From: Streptococcus sp. SPS1
GTDB taxonomy: Bacteria > Bacillota > Bacilli > Lactobacillales > Streptococcaceae
Length of the DNA: 64,000 bases
Reading direction: 5' to 3'
Assembly (NCBI RefSeq): GCF_030439915.1
Contig: NZ_JAQFJG010000008.1
Location: forward strand, 1-64,000
How positions within the stretch are numbered: the stretch's first letter is position 1; each line of letters opens with the position of its first letter. Positions 37,073 to 46,446 of this stretch are shown piece after piece. Below the pieces are notes generated by a model that was not told where the DNA came from, made no database searches, and was given only the letters and a program-made list of their open reading frames with translations. The position numbers and the translations under genes are program-made.

Positions 37073-40051
37073 TTGTCTAAGAAAAGATTGTACGAAATCG
37101 CAAAAGAACTTGGAAAAGAAAGTAAAGAAGTTGTAGCGCGTGCAAAAGAGTTGGGCTTGGATGTGAAAAGCCACTCATCGAGTGTGGAAGAAGCTGTCGC
37201 TGCAAAAATCGCTGCCAGCTTTAAGCCTGCAGCTGCTCCAAAAGCAGAAGCAAAACCTGCAGCCCCAAAAGCAAGTGCAGAAAAGCAAGCCGAGAAATCT
37301 GAACCAGCAAAACCAGCTGTAGCTAAGGAAGAGGTAAAATCTGCAGCCCCAAAAGCAAGTGCAGAAAAGAAAGCCGATAAATCTGAGCCAGCTAAACCAG
37401 CTGTAGTCAAGGAAGAGGTAAAACCTGCAGCCCCAAAAGCAAGTGCAGAAAAGAAAGCCGAAAAGTCTGAACCAGTAAAACCAGCTGTAGCCAAGGAAGA
37501 GGCAAAACCAGCTGAGGCAGTCGCTCCGAAGGCAGAAAAAGTAGCGGCTAAACCGCAAAGTCGTAATTTCAAGGCTGAGCGTGAAGCCCGTGCCAAAGAG
37601 CAGGCAGAGCGACGCAAGCAAAGTAAGGGCAATAACCGTGACCAACAACAAAACGGAAACCGTCAGAAAAACGACGGTCGCAATGGTGGAAAACAAGGTC
37701 AAGGCAACCGCGATAATCGTCGCTTTAATGACCAAGCTAAGAAACAGCAAGGTCAGCAAAATCGTGGAAATGAGCGCCGTCAACAAGGGGACAAACGTCC
37801 AAATCAAGCGGCTCCACGTGTTGACTTTAAAGCCCGTGCAGCAGCCCTAAAAGCAGAGCAAAATGCAGAGTACGCACGTTCAAGCGAGGAACGCTTCAAG
37901 CAGTATCAGGCTGCTAAAGAAGCCTTGGCTCAAGCTAATAAACGCAAGGAACCAGAGGAAATCTTTGAAGAAGCGGCTAAGTTAGCTGAACAAGCGCAAC
38001 AAGCGCAACAAGAACAGCAAGTTCAAGCAGTGGTTGAAGTCGTCCCTGAGAAAACAGAACCTGCAGTGGATACACGTCGTAAAAAACAAGCTCGACCAGA
38101 CAAAAATCGTGACGATTATGATCATGAAGAAGATGGTCCTAGAAAACAACAAAAGAATCGAAGTAGTCAAAATCAAGTGAGAAATCAAAAGAATAGTAAC
38201 TGGAATAACAACAAAAAGAACAAAAAAGGCAATAACAAGAACAACCGTAATCAGACTCCAAAACCTGTTACAGAGCGTAAATTCCATGAATTGCCAACAG
38301 AATTTGAGTATACAGATGGTATGACCGTTGCGGAAATCGCAAAACGTATCAAACGTGAACCAGCTGAAATCGTTAAGAAACTCTTTATGATGGGTGTCAT
38401 GGCCACACAGAACCAATCCTTGGATGGAGAAACCATCGAACTCCTCATGGTAGATTATGGTATCGAAGCTAAACAAAAGGTTGAAGTGGATAATGCCGAC
38501 ATCGAACGTTTCTTTGTCGAAGATGGTTATCTCAATGAAGATGAATTGGTAGAGCGTCCACCAGTTGTAACTATCATGGGACACGTTGACCACGGTAAAA
38601 CAACACTCCTAGATACCCTTCGTAACTCTCGTGTTGCGACAGGTGAAGCGGGTGGTATCACTCAGCATATCGGTGCCTACCAAATCGTGGAAAATGGCAA
38701 GAAGATTACCTTCCTTGATACACCAGGACACGCGGCCTTTACATCTATGCGTGCGCGTGGTGCTTCTGTTACCGATATTACTATCTTGGTCGTAGCGGCA
38801 GATGACGGGGTTATGCCTCAGACTATCGAAGCCATTAACCACTCAAAAGCGGCCAACGTTCCAATCATCGTAGCCATTAACAAGATTGATAAACCAGGTG
38901 CTAACCCAGAACGCGTTATCGGTGAATTGGCAGAGCATGGGGTTATGTCAACTGCTTGGGGTGGAGATTCTGAATTTGTTGAAATCTCAGCTAAATTCAA
39001 CCAAAATATCGAAGAATTGTTGGAAACAGTCCTTCTTGTGGCTGAAATCCAAGAACTCAAGGCAGACCCAACAGTGCGCGCGATCGGTACAGTTATCGAA
39101 GCTCGCTTGGATAAAGGAAAAGGTGCGGTCGCAACCCTACTTGTTCAACAAGGTACCTTGAATGTTCAAGACCCAATCGTTGTCGGAAATACCTTCGGTC
39201 GTGTCCGTGCTATGACCAACGACCTTGGTCGTCGTGTTAAGGTAGCAGGTCCATCAACACCAGTTTCAATCACAGGTTTGAACGAAGCGCCAATGGCAGG
39301 TGACCACTTTGCCGTTTACGAGGATGAAAAATCTGCGCGTGCAGCAGGTGAAGAGCGTGCCAAACGTGCTCTTATGAAACAACGTCAAGCTACCCAACGT
39401 GTCAGCCTTGAAAACCTCTTTGATACCCTTAAAGCTGGTGAACTCAAGTCTGTTAACGTTATCATCAAGGCCGATGTACAAGGTTCTGTTGAAGCCCTTT
39501 CTGCCTCACTTCAAAAGATTGACGTGGAAGGTGTCAAAGTGACCATCGTCCACTCAGCGGTCGGTGCGATCAACGAATCAGACGTGACTCTTGCCGAAGC
39601 TTCAAATGCCTTTATCGTTGGTTTCAACGTACGTCCTACACCACAAGCTCGTCAACAAGCAGAAGCTGACGATGTGGAAATCCGTCTCCACAGCATTATC
39701 TACAAGGTTATCGAAGAGATGGAAGAAGCCATGAAAGGGATGCTTGATCCAGAATTCGAAGAAAAAGTTATCGGTGAAGCAGTTATCCGTGAGACCTTCA
39801 AGGTGTCTAAAGTGGGAACTATCGGTGGATTCATGGTTATCAACGGTAAGGTTACCCGTGACTCTAAAGTTCGTGTTATCCGTGATGGTGTCGTTATCTA
39901 TGACGGCGAACTTGCTAGCTTGAAACACTACAAAGACGACGTGAAAGAAGTGACTAACGGCCGTGAAGGTGGTTTGATGATTGATGGTTACAATGATATC
40001 AAGACTGATGATGTGATTGAGGCTTATGTCATGGAAGAAATCAAGAGATAA
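37073..40051 (+). CDS. infB: Translation initiation factor IF-2
   Basis: 992 residues from a TTG at 37073, with GGAGG 7 bases upstream. The N-terminal IF2N subdomain ([18 protein letters not shown]) is followed by a long Lys/Ala/Glu- and Asn/Gln/Arg-rich region (about 60-400). A second IF2N-like segment follows, then the GTPase: [15 protein letters not shown] near 503-517, DTPGHAAF and NKIDKP, and the C-terminal domains. It places initiator tRNA on the ribosome. The linker contains three 28-residue tandem repeats. Confidence 0.98.
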   Translation: MSKKRLYEIAKELGKESKEVVARAKELGLDVKSHSSSVEEAVAAKIAASFKPAAAPKAEAKPAAPKASAEKQAEKSEPAKPAVAKEEVKSAAPKASAEKKADKSEPAKPAVVKEEVKPAAPKASAEKKAEKSEPVKPAVAKEEAKPAEAVAPKAEKVAAKPQSRNFKAEREARAKEQAERRKQSKGNNRDQQQNGNRQKNDGRNGGKQGQGNRDNRRFNDQAKKQQGQQNRGNERRQQGDKRPNQAAPRVDFKARAAALKAEQNAEYARSSEERFKQYQAAKEALAQANKRKEPEEIFEEAAKLAEQAQQAQQEQQVQAVVEVVPEKTEPAVDTRRKKQARPDKNRDDYDHEEDGPRKQQKNRSSQNQVRNQKNSNWNNNKKNKKGNNKNNRNQTPKPVTERKFHELPTEFEYTDGMTVAEIAKRIKREPAEIVKKLFMMGVMATQNQSLDGETIELLMVDYGIEAKQKVEVDNADIERFFVEDGYLNEDELVERPPVVTIMGHVDHGKTTLLDTLRNSRVATGEAGGITQHIGAYQIVENGKKITFLDTPGHAAFTSMRARGASVTDITILVVAADDGVMPQTIEAINHSKAANVPIIVAINKIDKPGANPERVIGELAEHGVMSTAWGGDSEFVEISAKFNQNIEELLETVLLVAEIQELKADPTVRAIGTVIEARLDKGKGAVATLLVQQGTLNVQDPIVVGNTFGRVRAMTNDLGRRVKVAGPSTPVSITGLNEAPMAGDHFAVYEDEKSARAAGEERAKRALMKQRQATQRVSLENLFDTLKAGELKSVNVIIKADVQGSVEALSASLQKIDVEGVKVTIVHSAVGAINESDVTLAEASNAFIVGFNVRPTPQARQQAEADDVEIRLHSIIYKVIEEMEEAMKGMLDPEFEEKVIGEAVIRETFKVSKVGTIGGFMVINGKVTRDSKVRVIRDGVVIYDGELASLKHYKDDVKEVTNGREGGLMIDGYNDIKTDDVIEAYVMEEIKR
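37259..37510 (+). repeat. Three tandem 84-bp repeats within infB
   Basis: Units start at 37259, 37343 and 37427, each encoding 28 residues beginning AAPKASAEK and ending KEEVK or KEEAK plus S/P. In-frame copy number can change without breaking IF-2. The sequence is Ala/Lys/Pro-rich and probably a flexible linker. Confidence 0.93.
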
Positions 40052-40066
40052 GATTTTTGCTCCTTT

Positions 40067-40183
40067 CTTAGGTGGTGAGGGACGCAAGCAAACCGATGGT
40101 TTCATTGCTTATTTTTGAGCCTGGGGTCTCAAAAATCCCCTGTGATGGGACTGATAAATCAGTTCCATCACTTTCACCACAGC
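40067..40183 (-). repeat. Structured repeat, copy C
   Basis: Read on the minus strand it matches copy A closely: GTGGTGAAAGT, variable hairpin (40142-40171, about 12 paired bases with one wobble), AGGGGATTTTTGAG, the same ATTTTTGAG/CTCAAAAAT hairpin (40111-40136), ATAAGC, a third arm GCAA/TTGC, GTCCC, then TCACCACCTAAG. It lies between infB and rbfA. A further hairpin TCAAATTGAA/TTCAATTTGA follows at about 40201-40227. Confidence 0.72.
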
Positions 40184-40249
40184 GAAAGAAGCGGATGATT
40201 TCAAATTGAACTTCGTTTCAATTTGAACTGAAAATCAATAAATTTAAAA

Positions 40250-40277
40250 ATAGCTAGGTCTGCTGGCCTAGCTTTTG
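40250..40277 (+). terminator. Terminator-like hairpin before rbfA
   Basis: AGCTAGG - TCTGCTGG - CCTAGCT - TTT at 40252-40276. It may terminate or attenuate transcription between infB and rbfA. Confidence 0.75.
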
Positions 40278-40301
40278 GTTCAAAGTAGAGAAAGGAATAT
40301 C

Positions 40302-40652
40302 ATGGCAAATCATTTCCGTACGGATCGTGTGGGCATGGAAATCAAGCGTGAAGTCAATGAGATTTTGCAAAAGAAAGTCCGTGATCCGCGTGTCCAAGGC
40401 GTAACCATTACAGATGTTCAGATGCTAGGTGACTTGTCTGTTGCCAAGGTTTACTACACCATTTTGAGTAACCTTGCTTCGGATAATCAAAAAGCTCAAA
40501 TCGGGCTTGAGAAAGCAACTGGTACCATCAAACGTGGACTTGGTCGAAATTTGAAATTGTACAAAATCCCAGATTTGACCTTCGTCAAAGACGAATCCAT
40601 CGAATATGGAAACAAGATTGACGAGATGCTACGCAATCTGGATAAGAACTAA
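40302..40652 (+). CDS. rbfA: Ribosome-binding factor A
   Basis: 116 residues, usual length. Motifs: [24 protein letters not shown] and [20 protein letters not shown]. It matures the 16S rRNA 5' end of 30S subunits. The ATG at 40302 follows AAAGGAA; an in-frame upstream start at 40275 is rejected on family length. Confidence 0.96.
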   Translation: MANHFRTDRVGMEIKREVNEILQKKVRDPRVQGVTITDVQMLGDLSVAKVYYTILSNLASDNQKAQIGLEKATGTIKRGLGRNLKLYKIPDLTFVKDESIEYGNKIDEMLRNLDKN

Positions 40653-40655
40653 GAA

Positions 40656-40676
40656 GGAGGGGCAACCCTCTTTTTT
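40656..40676 (+). terminator. Terminator after rbfA
   Basis: GAGGG - GCAA - CCCTC - TTTTTT, four bases after the stop. It ends the translation operon. Confidence 0.95.
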
Positions 40677-40766
40677 GGTGGAGAAAATAGGTGGAATTTG
40701 AAATGGAAAAATATTCTTTTAAAAAAGGGATTCTGTATTTTTTAATGTTATCTAATCAGAAAATGC

Positions 40767-40779
40767 TTTTTTTTTTTTT
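40767..40779 (+). repeat. Poly-T tract (13 T) upstream of lipoprotein gene
   Basis: Thirteen consecutive T about 50 bases before the lipoprotein start. A -10-like ATATGATATGAT follows, so the tract may lie in or next to the promoter spacer. Long homopolymers can change length and alter expression; this is inference. Confidence 0.55.
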
Positions 40780-40825
40780 AGGAAATATGATATGATGATT
40801 TCATAAATAAAAGGAGATTCTATTA

Positions 40826-41329
40826 ATGAATAATAAAAAAAAAGTTTGTCGTTTAGCTTTGCTATGTCTTTCCGTTTCTACTCTAGTTGCTTGTAGTTCT
40901 CTTTCTGAAAAAACAAGTAGCTCTTCTAGTGAGAATAAAACAGAAGCTTCATCTAGTAGTTCTGAAAAGAAAGGATTGTTTGCTAAAGCAAAAGAAAAAC
41001 TCAGTTCAAGCGATTTTAACCCACAAGATGTTAGCGATGCGACAATTGAGTCTATAAAAACCTATGAAGATTACTTGATTATGAATGAGAAAATAATCGA
41101 TAATTACTATACAGAAGCAGACGAAGCCTTTAAAGGAACTGTTTTAGAAGATAGCGCTGCTATCCAAGAACTAAAAGATAGCACTAAAAAAGAAATGGAA
41201 GATTTGAAAAAACAATATGGTCCACTAAAGAAAGCACCGATTCAAGGGAAAGAAGAAGTGATTAAGACTCTAAAAGATTATCGTGATAATCTACATGAAC
41301 AAGTGGAGCAGTGGAAAGCTAGTCTTTAA
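40826..41329 (+). CDS. Lipoprotein with Ser-rich linker
   Basis: 167 residues. A type II signal peptide ends LVACSS, with the lipobox cysteine near residue 23. A Ser/Glu/Lys linker (SSSSSENKTEASSSSSEKK) precedes a helical, charged domain with no recognised motif (about 60-167). Predicted to be anchored outside the membrane. First gene of the cluster with the SPFH protein. Confidence 0.8.
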   Translation: MNNKKKVCRLALLCLSVSTLVACSSLSEKTSSSSSENKTEASSSSSEKKGLFAKAKEKLSSSDFNPQDVSDATIESIKTYEDYLIMNEKIIDNYYTEADEAFKGTVLEDSAAIQELKDSTKKEMEDLKKQYGPLKKAPIQGKEEVIKTLKDYRDNLHEQVEQWKASL

Positions 41330-41349
41330 TAGGAAGAGTGGGGTTCAAG

Positions 41350-41907
41350 ATGGATTATCAATTATTGCCACATGAATACATGGTTATGAATAGTGACCAT
41401 GTGAGTTTTGGGAAAAATGGTTTGTCTACAGATGAATTAATTTTAACGAATCTACACTTAGTACATATCAAAAAAGGTTTTTGGGGAGGGAAAAAAGACC
41501 AGGTTACCATTCCTATTAACCAGATTAAAATTTTTGAAGGGAAACCTCAAGTTTCAGTAACCAAAACCAATGGTGTGAAACGGCTGGAAATTTATTATAA
41601 TGGCGGACAAGCTATCTTTGCATTTAATAATACTAAGGATACTGACAAGTGGGCTAGGAACATTATTAAATTGATTTCAGGTGATACAAGTAATTTTGAA
41701 ACCTTGGGAGATAGTAGCTTGTTTGGAGCAGATGTTTTAGCAGAAACATTTAAGGATACATTTGACACTTTTAAAGCAGGGCTTGGGATTAAGGATGCAG
41801 AGCCAGAAAAGATTTCAACCAAGTGTAGCTTTTGTGGAGCACCTTTGTCAGGTCAAGTGAAGCAAACAGTGAGATGTGCCTATTGTGATATGGAGCAAAG
41901 TTTATAA
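41350..41907 (+). CDS. PH-like domain protein with C-terminal zinc ribbon
   Basis: 185 residues. The N-terminal region (about 1-110) has the beta-rich GRAM/PH-like pattern (LILTNLHLVHIKKGFWGGKKDQVTIPINQIK). A C-terminal zinc ribbon follows with CSFCG and CAYCD (about 160-180). Start chosen at ATG 41350; an in-frame GTG at 41338 is also possible. It precedes the SPFH protein by 12 bases. Probably binds membrane or partner protein; function unknown. Confidence 0.75.
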   Translation: MDYQLLPHEYMVMNSDHVSFGKNGLSTDELILTNLHLVHIKKGFWGGKKDQVTIPINQIKIFEGKPQVSVTKTNGVKRLEIYYNGGQAIFAFNNTKDTDKWARNIIKLISGDTSNFETLGDSSLFGADVLAETFKDTFDTFKAGLGIKDAEPEKISTKCSFCGAPLSGQVKQTVRCAYCDMEQSL

Positions 41908-41919
41908 GGGGGCAATTAA

Positions 41920-43029
41920 ATGGGGTTGATAAAAGCAATCACAGATTCTATTGGTGGGACATTTGCAGATCAGTGGAAAGAAATTATCACAGTTCAAGCT
42001 TTTGATGAACATACAGCTGTAAGTCCCGGTATTGTTCAAGAAAGTAATAATGGTAGGGGTGTCAATACGAAGGGAGCTGTAGGTGTTATTTCCAACGGAT
42101 CCAAGATTTTTATTCCAGAAAATACTGCTGCCTTTATCTTTAGTCAGTCTGGTATCGAGGAAATTATTACAGAACCAGGTGGATATGAATACCAAAATGG
42201 TGAGAGCAGTGTTTTTAACGGTGATGGATTGAAAAAGTCACTGTTTGACAATGTTGTTAATCGTGTTGGATTCGGTGGTCAAAGTGATCAGCAAAAACAG
42301 ATTTGTTTTGTTAATTTGAGAGAAATTCGTGATATTAAATTTGGAACCCGTGGTCCAGTCATGTATAATGATTTGTTTTATGGAACAGATTTAGAAGTAC
42401 GTGCTTTTGGAACATTTTCTATCCAAATTACAGATGCTAAGCAATTTATCAGAAACTTTCTTCCTGCCAATGTGACTTATTATACCTTTGATAGCGCTCA
42501 AGCTAGGTCACAAATAGTGACAGAGTTTCTTCAATCTTTTATTGTTGCACTTAATTCTTTGTCAACAACTTATCGTATTTCACAATTACCCTCACAAGCT
42601 GCAGTTCTTGCGGAACAAGTATCAAATGATGGACAGTATGCAGGGACTTGGAAAGAACGTTTTGGATTTGAGATTGTAAAAGTTGCCATTGCTAATATTG
42701 AGTTCTCACCAGAATCTAAGGAACTGGTTAAACAATTTTCATCAAATAAGATGAATTTAAAAGCTTATGATGATGTATCGCAGAAATCTTCTAATATTGT
42801 AGCACAACAAAAAATTGCATCAGGAGTGGAGCAACATGGTCTAGGTGATAGTGCTGGAATGATATTTGGAATGAATATGGCTCAAAGTTTAGATGAAAAA
42901 GCCATGAAACCAAGTCTATCATTAGATGAGCAAATCGAAGCACTTACAAAACTAAAATCTCTTTTAGATGCAGGGATATTATCTCAGGAAGAATTTGATC
43001 GAAAGAAAAAAGAAATTATGGATTTATAA
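41920..43029 (+). CDS. SPFH/band-7 protein with C-terminal SHOCT, YdjI-like
   Basis: 369 residues. The N-terminal SPFH-type domain (about 25-260; FIPENTAAFIFSQSGIEEII; EVRAFGTFSIQITDAKQF) resembles the virion core/YdjI branch of band-7 proteins. A C-terminal SHOCT motif (LTKLKSLLDAGILSQEEFDRKKKEIM) ends the protein. Bacillus YdjI works with YdjG/YdjH and the phage-shock protein PspA in membrane stress, so a similar role is inferred. No transmembrane helix. Confidence 0.8.
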   Translation: MGLIKAITDSIGGTFADQWKEIITVQAFDEHTAVSPGIVQESNNGRGVNTKGAVGVISNGSKIFIPENTAAFIFSQSGIEEIITEPGGYEYQNGESSVFNGDGLKKSLFDNVVNRVGFGGQSDQQKQICFVNLREIRDIKFGTRGPVMYNDLFYGTDLEVRAFGTFSIQITDAKQFIRNFLPANVTYYTFDSAQARSQIVTEFLQSFIVALNSLSTTYRISQLPSQAAVLAEQVSNDGQYAGTWKERFGFEIVKVAIANIEFSPESKELVKQFSSNKMNLKAYDDVSQKSSNIVAQQKIASGVEQHGLGDSAGMIFGMNMAQSLDEKAMKPSLSLDEQIEALTKLKSLLDAGILSQEEFDRKKKEIMDL

Positions 43030-43290
43030 GATGAAGCTCGGAAGCTCATAGTTAGTGTGTATTCAAGGAACATTTTAGGTGAAACAATAATAGACTATCG
43101 TTCACAGATAGAATATCATGTTGTAAGGGTAGGAGTTGAATATTCTAGCTGTCTCTACAAAGACTATTAAACATCTTTAACAAATAAGTTGCTAAGGATT
43201 TTTTGAAAATTTTTGAGGGGAATTTGAAACATACTTTAAAAGAGTATGCTATCATAGAATATAACTTACAGAAGTAAAAGGAGTTTGTAT

Positions 43291-44070
43291 ATGGCTGAAC
43301 AAGACTTAGCTATGCAAGTATTGCAACAAGTGGTGAAACTACCTGTTGTTAAGGTTGATCGTTCGAAATTTTTAGTGGATAAGTTTTCCAAAGAATTGGA
43401 TCAAAAAGATATTCCTACCTTATTGGAACAAGGTCCAACGACTCTTCTATCTCAAGAAATCTTAGATCGTGTAGCTAATGCTTGTATTCGGGATAATGTT
43501 TTATTGGCGAGTGGAACCTCTGTTTTGGCAGGATTACCAGGAGGGATTGCTATGGCAATTACCATTCCAGCTGATGTGGCTCAATTTTATGGTTTCTCTC
43601 TGAAATTGGCTCAAGAATTAGGTTATATTTATGGTTATGAAGATCTTTGGGCTTCACGCGAGGAATTGAGTGAAGATGCTCAAAATACCCTCTTGCTTTA
43701 TCTAGGTGTAATGTTGGGGGTGAATGGAACCGCTGCCTTGCTACGTGCAGGTGGTATAACAATTGCCAAACAGGTAATGAAAACAGTACCTAATAAAGCG
43801 TTAACAAAGACGCTTTGGTACCCTATTTTGAAAAAAGTTTTAAAAATATTTGGTGTGAATCTGACCAAGGGAGGGCTGGCCAAAGGAATGGGAAAATTCA
43901 TTCCTATCTTGGGTGGTATCATTTCAGGTGGTTTAACCTTTGCAACTATGAAACCAATGGGGGAAAGCTTGCAGAAAGAATTATCCAAGCTAGTCAACTA
44001 TAGTGAAGTTCAATATCAAGAAGATGTTGAAACAATCCGAAAAGAGGCTGAAATCCTCGAAGGAGAGTAA
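43291..44070 (+). CDS. EcsC-like membrane-associated protein
   Basis: 259 residues. Hydrophobic glycine-rich segments (LLASGTSVLAGLPGGIAMAITIPADVAQFYG near 77-107; GKFIPILGGIISGGLTFATM) and the ADVAQFYGFSLKLAQELGYIYG motif resemble EcsC/DUF697-type proteins. The ATG at 43291 has AAAGGAG 8 bases upstream. It is separated from the SPFH gene by 261 bases that hold no evident ORF, so it may have its own promoter. Confidence 0.7.
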   Translation: MAEQDLAMQVLQQVVKLPVVKVDRSKFLVDKFSKELDQKDIPTLLEQGPTTLLSQEILDRVANACIRDNVLLASGTSVLAGLPGGIAMAITIPADVAQFYGFSLKLAQELGYIYGYEDLWASREELSEDAQNTLLLYLGVMLGVNGTAALLRAGGITIAKQVMKTVPNKALTKTLWYPILKKVLKIFGVNLTKGGLAKGMGKFIPILGGIISGGLTFATMKPMGESLQKELSKLVNYSEVQYQEDVETIRKEAEILEGE

Positions 44071-44071
44071 T

Positions 44072-44254
44072 ATGGGACTCATAAAAACTTTAGCTAAAAC
44101 TTACGGGAATTACTTTTTGACCATGCAAGGTGTAAAAGTCATGAAAACGATAAAGAAAGATGACCACGCCGTTGTCGGTCTGGGAAAACTTTTTATTGCA
44201 GACAAGCTAATGGATACGGCTCGGTGGCTCATCAAGCCAGAGGAGAGAGAATGA
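44072..44254 (+). CDS. Small conserved protein linked to the EcsC-like gene
   Basis: 60 residues: MGLIKTLAKTYGNYFLTMQG, then a basic/amphipathic part ending WLIKPEERE. AGGAGAG precedes the ATG, 1 base after the EcsC-like stop. It overlaps the next gene by 4 bases. Not recognised. Confidence 0.65.
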   Translation: MGLIKTLAKTYGNYFLTMQGVKVMKTIKKDDHAVVGLGKLFIADKLMDTARWLIKPEERE

Positions 44255-44403
44255 AATTTTTCTGGGGACTTCTTGCCATTATTTTTATCAAACCGATTAT
44301 TGGAATTGTGAAATTCTTTTGGATGCTCATCTCTTTTGCAGTTCAATTATTGTTTTACAAGCTATTATTTAAGATATTGGATTGGCTCTTTAAACTTATC
44401 TAG
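44251..44403 (+). CDS. 50-residue hydrophobic membrane peptide
   Basis: Begins MKFFWGLLAIIFIKPIIGIV; almost all residues are hydrophobic, aromatic or Lys, forming two possible membrane helices, ending DWLFKLI. GGAGAGAG precedes the ATG, which overlaps the previous stop. Too short for common gene callers. Function unknown. Confidence 0.62.
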   Translation: MKFFWGLLAIIFIKPIIGIVKFFWMLISFAVQLLFYKLLFKILDWLFKLI

Positions 44404-44424
44404 ATGGTAATCCATGTCGCAGAG

Positions 44425-44455
44425 AACTAGCAGGAACTCCACTGCTAGTTTTTTA
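44425..44455 (+). terminator. Terminator after the membrane cluster
   Basis: AACTAGCAG - GAACTCCA - CTGCTAGTT - TTTT. Confidence 0.92.
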
Positions 44456-44519
44456 ATCTCTCTCCATATGGTATAATATAAGCAGTAAAATCATTTTAGA
44501 ACATACAATGGAGGTCGTC

Positions 44520-44753
44520 ATGGACAATATCATCGATGTGTCAATTCCTGTTGCAGAAGTAGTGGACAAGCATCCAGAAGTCTTGGAAATTTTAGTGGAG
44601 TTGGGTTTTAAACCCCTTGCCAATCCCTTAATGCGCAACACAGTTGGTCGTAAGGTATCGCTCAAACAGGGTTCTAAGCTTGAAGGAACTCCTATGGACA
44701 AGATTGTCCGCACGCTGGAAGCAAACGGCTACGAAGTGATTGGGTTAGACTAA
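44520..44753 (+). CDS. DUF1858 domain protein
   Basis: 77 residues, entirely a DUF1858 domain (VAEVVDKHPEVLEILVELGF). Start ATG 44520 with GGAGG upstream; an ATG at 44508 overlaps that site. It joins the next gene by a 1-base overlap (TAATG). In other bacteria this domain is fused to partners like the one that follows. Confidence 0.85.
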   Translation: MDNIIDVSIPVAEVVDKHPEVLEILVELGFKPLANPLMRNTVGRKVSLKQGSKLEGTPMDKIVRTLEANGYEVIGLD

Positions 44754-46087
44754 TGGCAGATGAACGGATTCATGTCCTGCGGGATATTTTGTTAGAATTG
44801 CACAATGGCGCCTCTCCTGAGTCGGTTCAGGAGCGTTTTGATGCGACCTTTACAGGTGTTTCAGCCATCGAGATTTCCCTCATGGAGCACGAGCTGATGA
44901 ACTCAGACTCGGGCGTCACTTTTGAAGATGTCATGGAACTCTGTGATGTCCATGCCAATCTTTTTAAAAATGCTGTTAAGGATGTCGAAGTTGCAGATAC
45001 CGAGCATCCCGGCCACCCAGTTCGGGTCTTTAAGGAAGAAAATCTGGCTCTCCGTGCTGCCTTGATTCGTATTCGGAGATTGATAGATACCTATGAGTCT
45101 ATGGAAGATGAGGAAATGCTGGCGGAGATGCGCAAGGGTTTGGTCCGTCAGATGGGACTTGTGGGGCAATTTGACATCCACTACCAGCGTAAGGAAGAGC
45201 TCTTCTTCCCCATCATGGAGCGCTATGGTCACGATTCACCTCCTAAGGTCATGTGGGGAGTGGATGATCAGATCAGGGAACTCTTTCAAACAGCTTTAGC
45301 GACAGCCAAGTCACTACCAGAAGTGTCAATTAGAAGCGTAAAGGAAGCTTTTGAAGCCTTTGCGACAGAGTTTGAAAGTATGATTTTCAAGGAAGAGTCC
45401 ATCCTTCTCATGATTCTCCTCGAGTCCTTTACTCAGGATGACTGGCTTCAGATTGCGGAGGAGAGCGATACCTATGGCTATGCTATCATCCGTCCGTCTG
45501 AGAAATGGGTGCCAGAACGCCAGAGTTTTGTCGAGGAAAAGACTGCAGAGGAGCCTGTACAGCTAGATATGGCAGAAGGTCAAGTTCAACAAGTTATCGA
45601 TACGCCAGAAGGACAGTTTACCATTACCTTTACCCCTAAGGAAAAGGAAGCAGTGCTGGACCGCCATAGTCAACAGGCTTTTGGGAATGGCTATCTTTCA
45701 GTCGAGCAGGCCAATCTCATCCTCAATCACCTCCCTATGGAGATTACCTTTGTCAATAAAGACGATATTTTCCAGTATTACAATGACAATACGCCGGCTG
45801 ACGAGATGATTTTCAAACGGACGCCGTCCCAAGTCGGGCGTAATGTTGAACTTTGCCATCCGCCTAAGTACTTGGACAAGGTCAAGACTATCATGAAGGG
45901 GCTTCGTGAAGGTACTAAGGATAAGTATGAAATGTGGTTCAAGTCTGAGTCGAGAGGTAAGTTTGTCCACATCACCTACGCAGCAGTGCACGATGAAGAG
46001 GGAGAATTCCAAGGTGTGTTGGAGTATGTTCAGGATATTCAGCCCTACCGTGAGATTGACACGGACTATTTCCGTGGATTAGAATAA
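44753..46087 (+). CDS. DUF438/hemerythrin-PAS protein
   Basis: 444 residues. A DUF438 N-terminal helical part (about 1-90), a hemerythrin HHE-like region with histidines and carboxylates (EHPGHPVRV, FDIHYQRKEELFFPIME, about 90-230), and a C-terminal PAS domain (about 310-440; MEITFVNKDDIFQYYND). Probably a diiron or oxygen/NO sensor-like protein; mechanism not shown. Confidence 0.85.
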   Translation: MADERIHVLRDILLELHNGASPESVQERFDATFTGVSAIEISLMEHELMNSDSGVTFEDVMELCDVHANLFKNAVKDVEVADTEHPGHPVRVFKEENLALRAALIRIRRLIDTYESMEDEEMLAEMRKGLVRQMGLVGQFDIHYQRKEELFFPIMERYGHDSPPKVMWGVDDQIRELFQTALATAKSLPEVSIRSVKEAFEAFATEFESMIFKEESILLMILLESFTQDDWLQIAEESDTYGYAIIRPSEKWVPERQSFVEEKTAEEPVQLDMAEGQVQQVIDTPEGQFTITFTPKEKEAVLDRHSQQAFGNGYLSVEQANLILNHLPMEITFVNKDDIFQYYNDNTPADEMIFKRTPSQVGRNVELCHPPKYLDKVKTIMKGLREGTKDKYEMWFKSESRGKFVHITYAAVHDEEGEFQGVLEYVQDIQPYREIDTDYFRGLE

Positions 46088-46096
46088 GGAGAAAAA

Positions 46097-46351
46097 ATGA
46101 GTTACGAACAAGAATTTATGAAGGAATTTGAAGCTTGGGTCAATACCCAGATTATGATCAACGACATGGCGCATAAGGAAAGCCAAAAAGTCTACGAAGA
46201 AGACCAAGACGAACGTGCCAAAGATGCCATGATTCGCTACGAAAGCCGCTTGGATGCTTATCAGTTCTTGCTTGGTAAGTTTGAAAACTTCAAGGCAGGT
46301 AAGGGATTCCATGATTTACCAGAGGGATTGTTTGGTGAGCGGAATTATTAA
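46097..46351 (+). CDS. DUF1912 family protein
   Basis: 84 residues, acidic and helical (QEFMKEFEAWVNTQIMINDM). Conserved in streptococci with no known role. Follows the PAS gene by 9 bases with AAGGAG. Confidence 0.8.
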   Translation: MSYEQEFMKEFEAWVNTQIMINDMAHKESQKVYEEDQDERAKDAMIRYESRLDAYQFLLGKFENFKAGKGFHDLPEGLFGERNY

Positions 46352-46406
46352 ATGAGATAGATTCTTGATTTTTTACTAAAATCTTGATAGAATATTTATA
46401 TTAAAT

Positions 46407-46429
46407 CCTTGTCAGAACAGGGGTTTTTT
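46407..46429 (+). terminator. Terminator-like hairpin
   Basis: CCTTGT - CAGA - ACAGGG with TTTTTT downstream; one G-U pair. Confidence 0.7.
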
Positions 46430-46446
46430 ATTGAAAGGATTTTATC

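Noticed and set aside
36970..37807. Long reverse-strand open frames (210-220 codons) opposite infB
   Set aside because: They mirror the Ala/Lys/Glu-rich tandem repeats of IF-2, lack ribosome sites, and have no family features.
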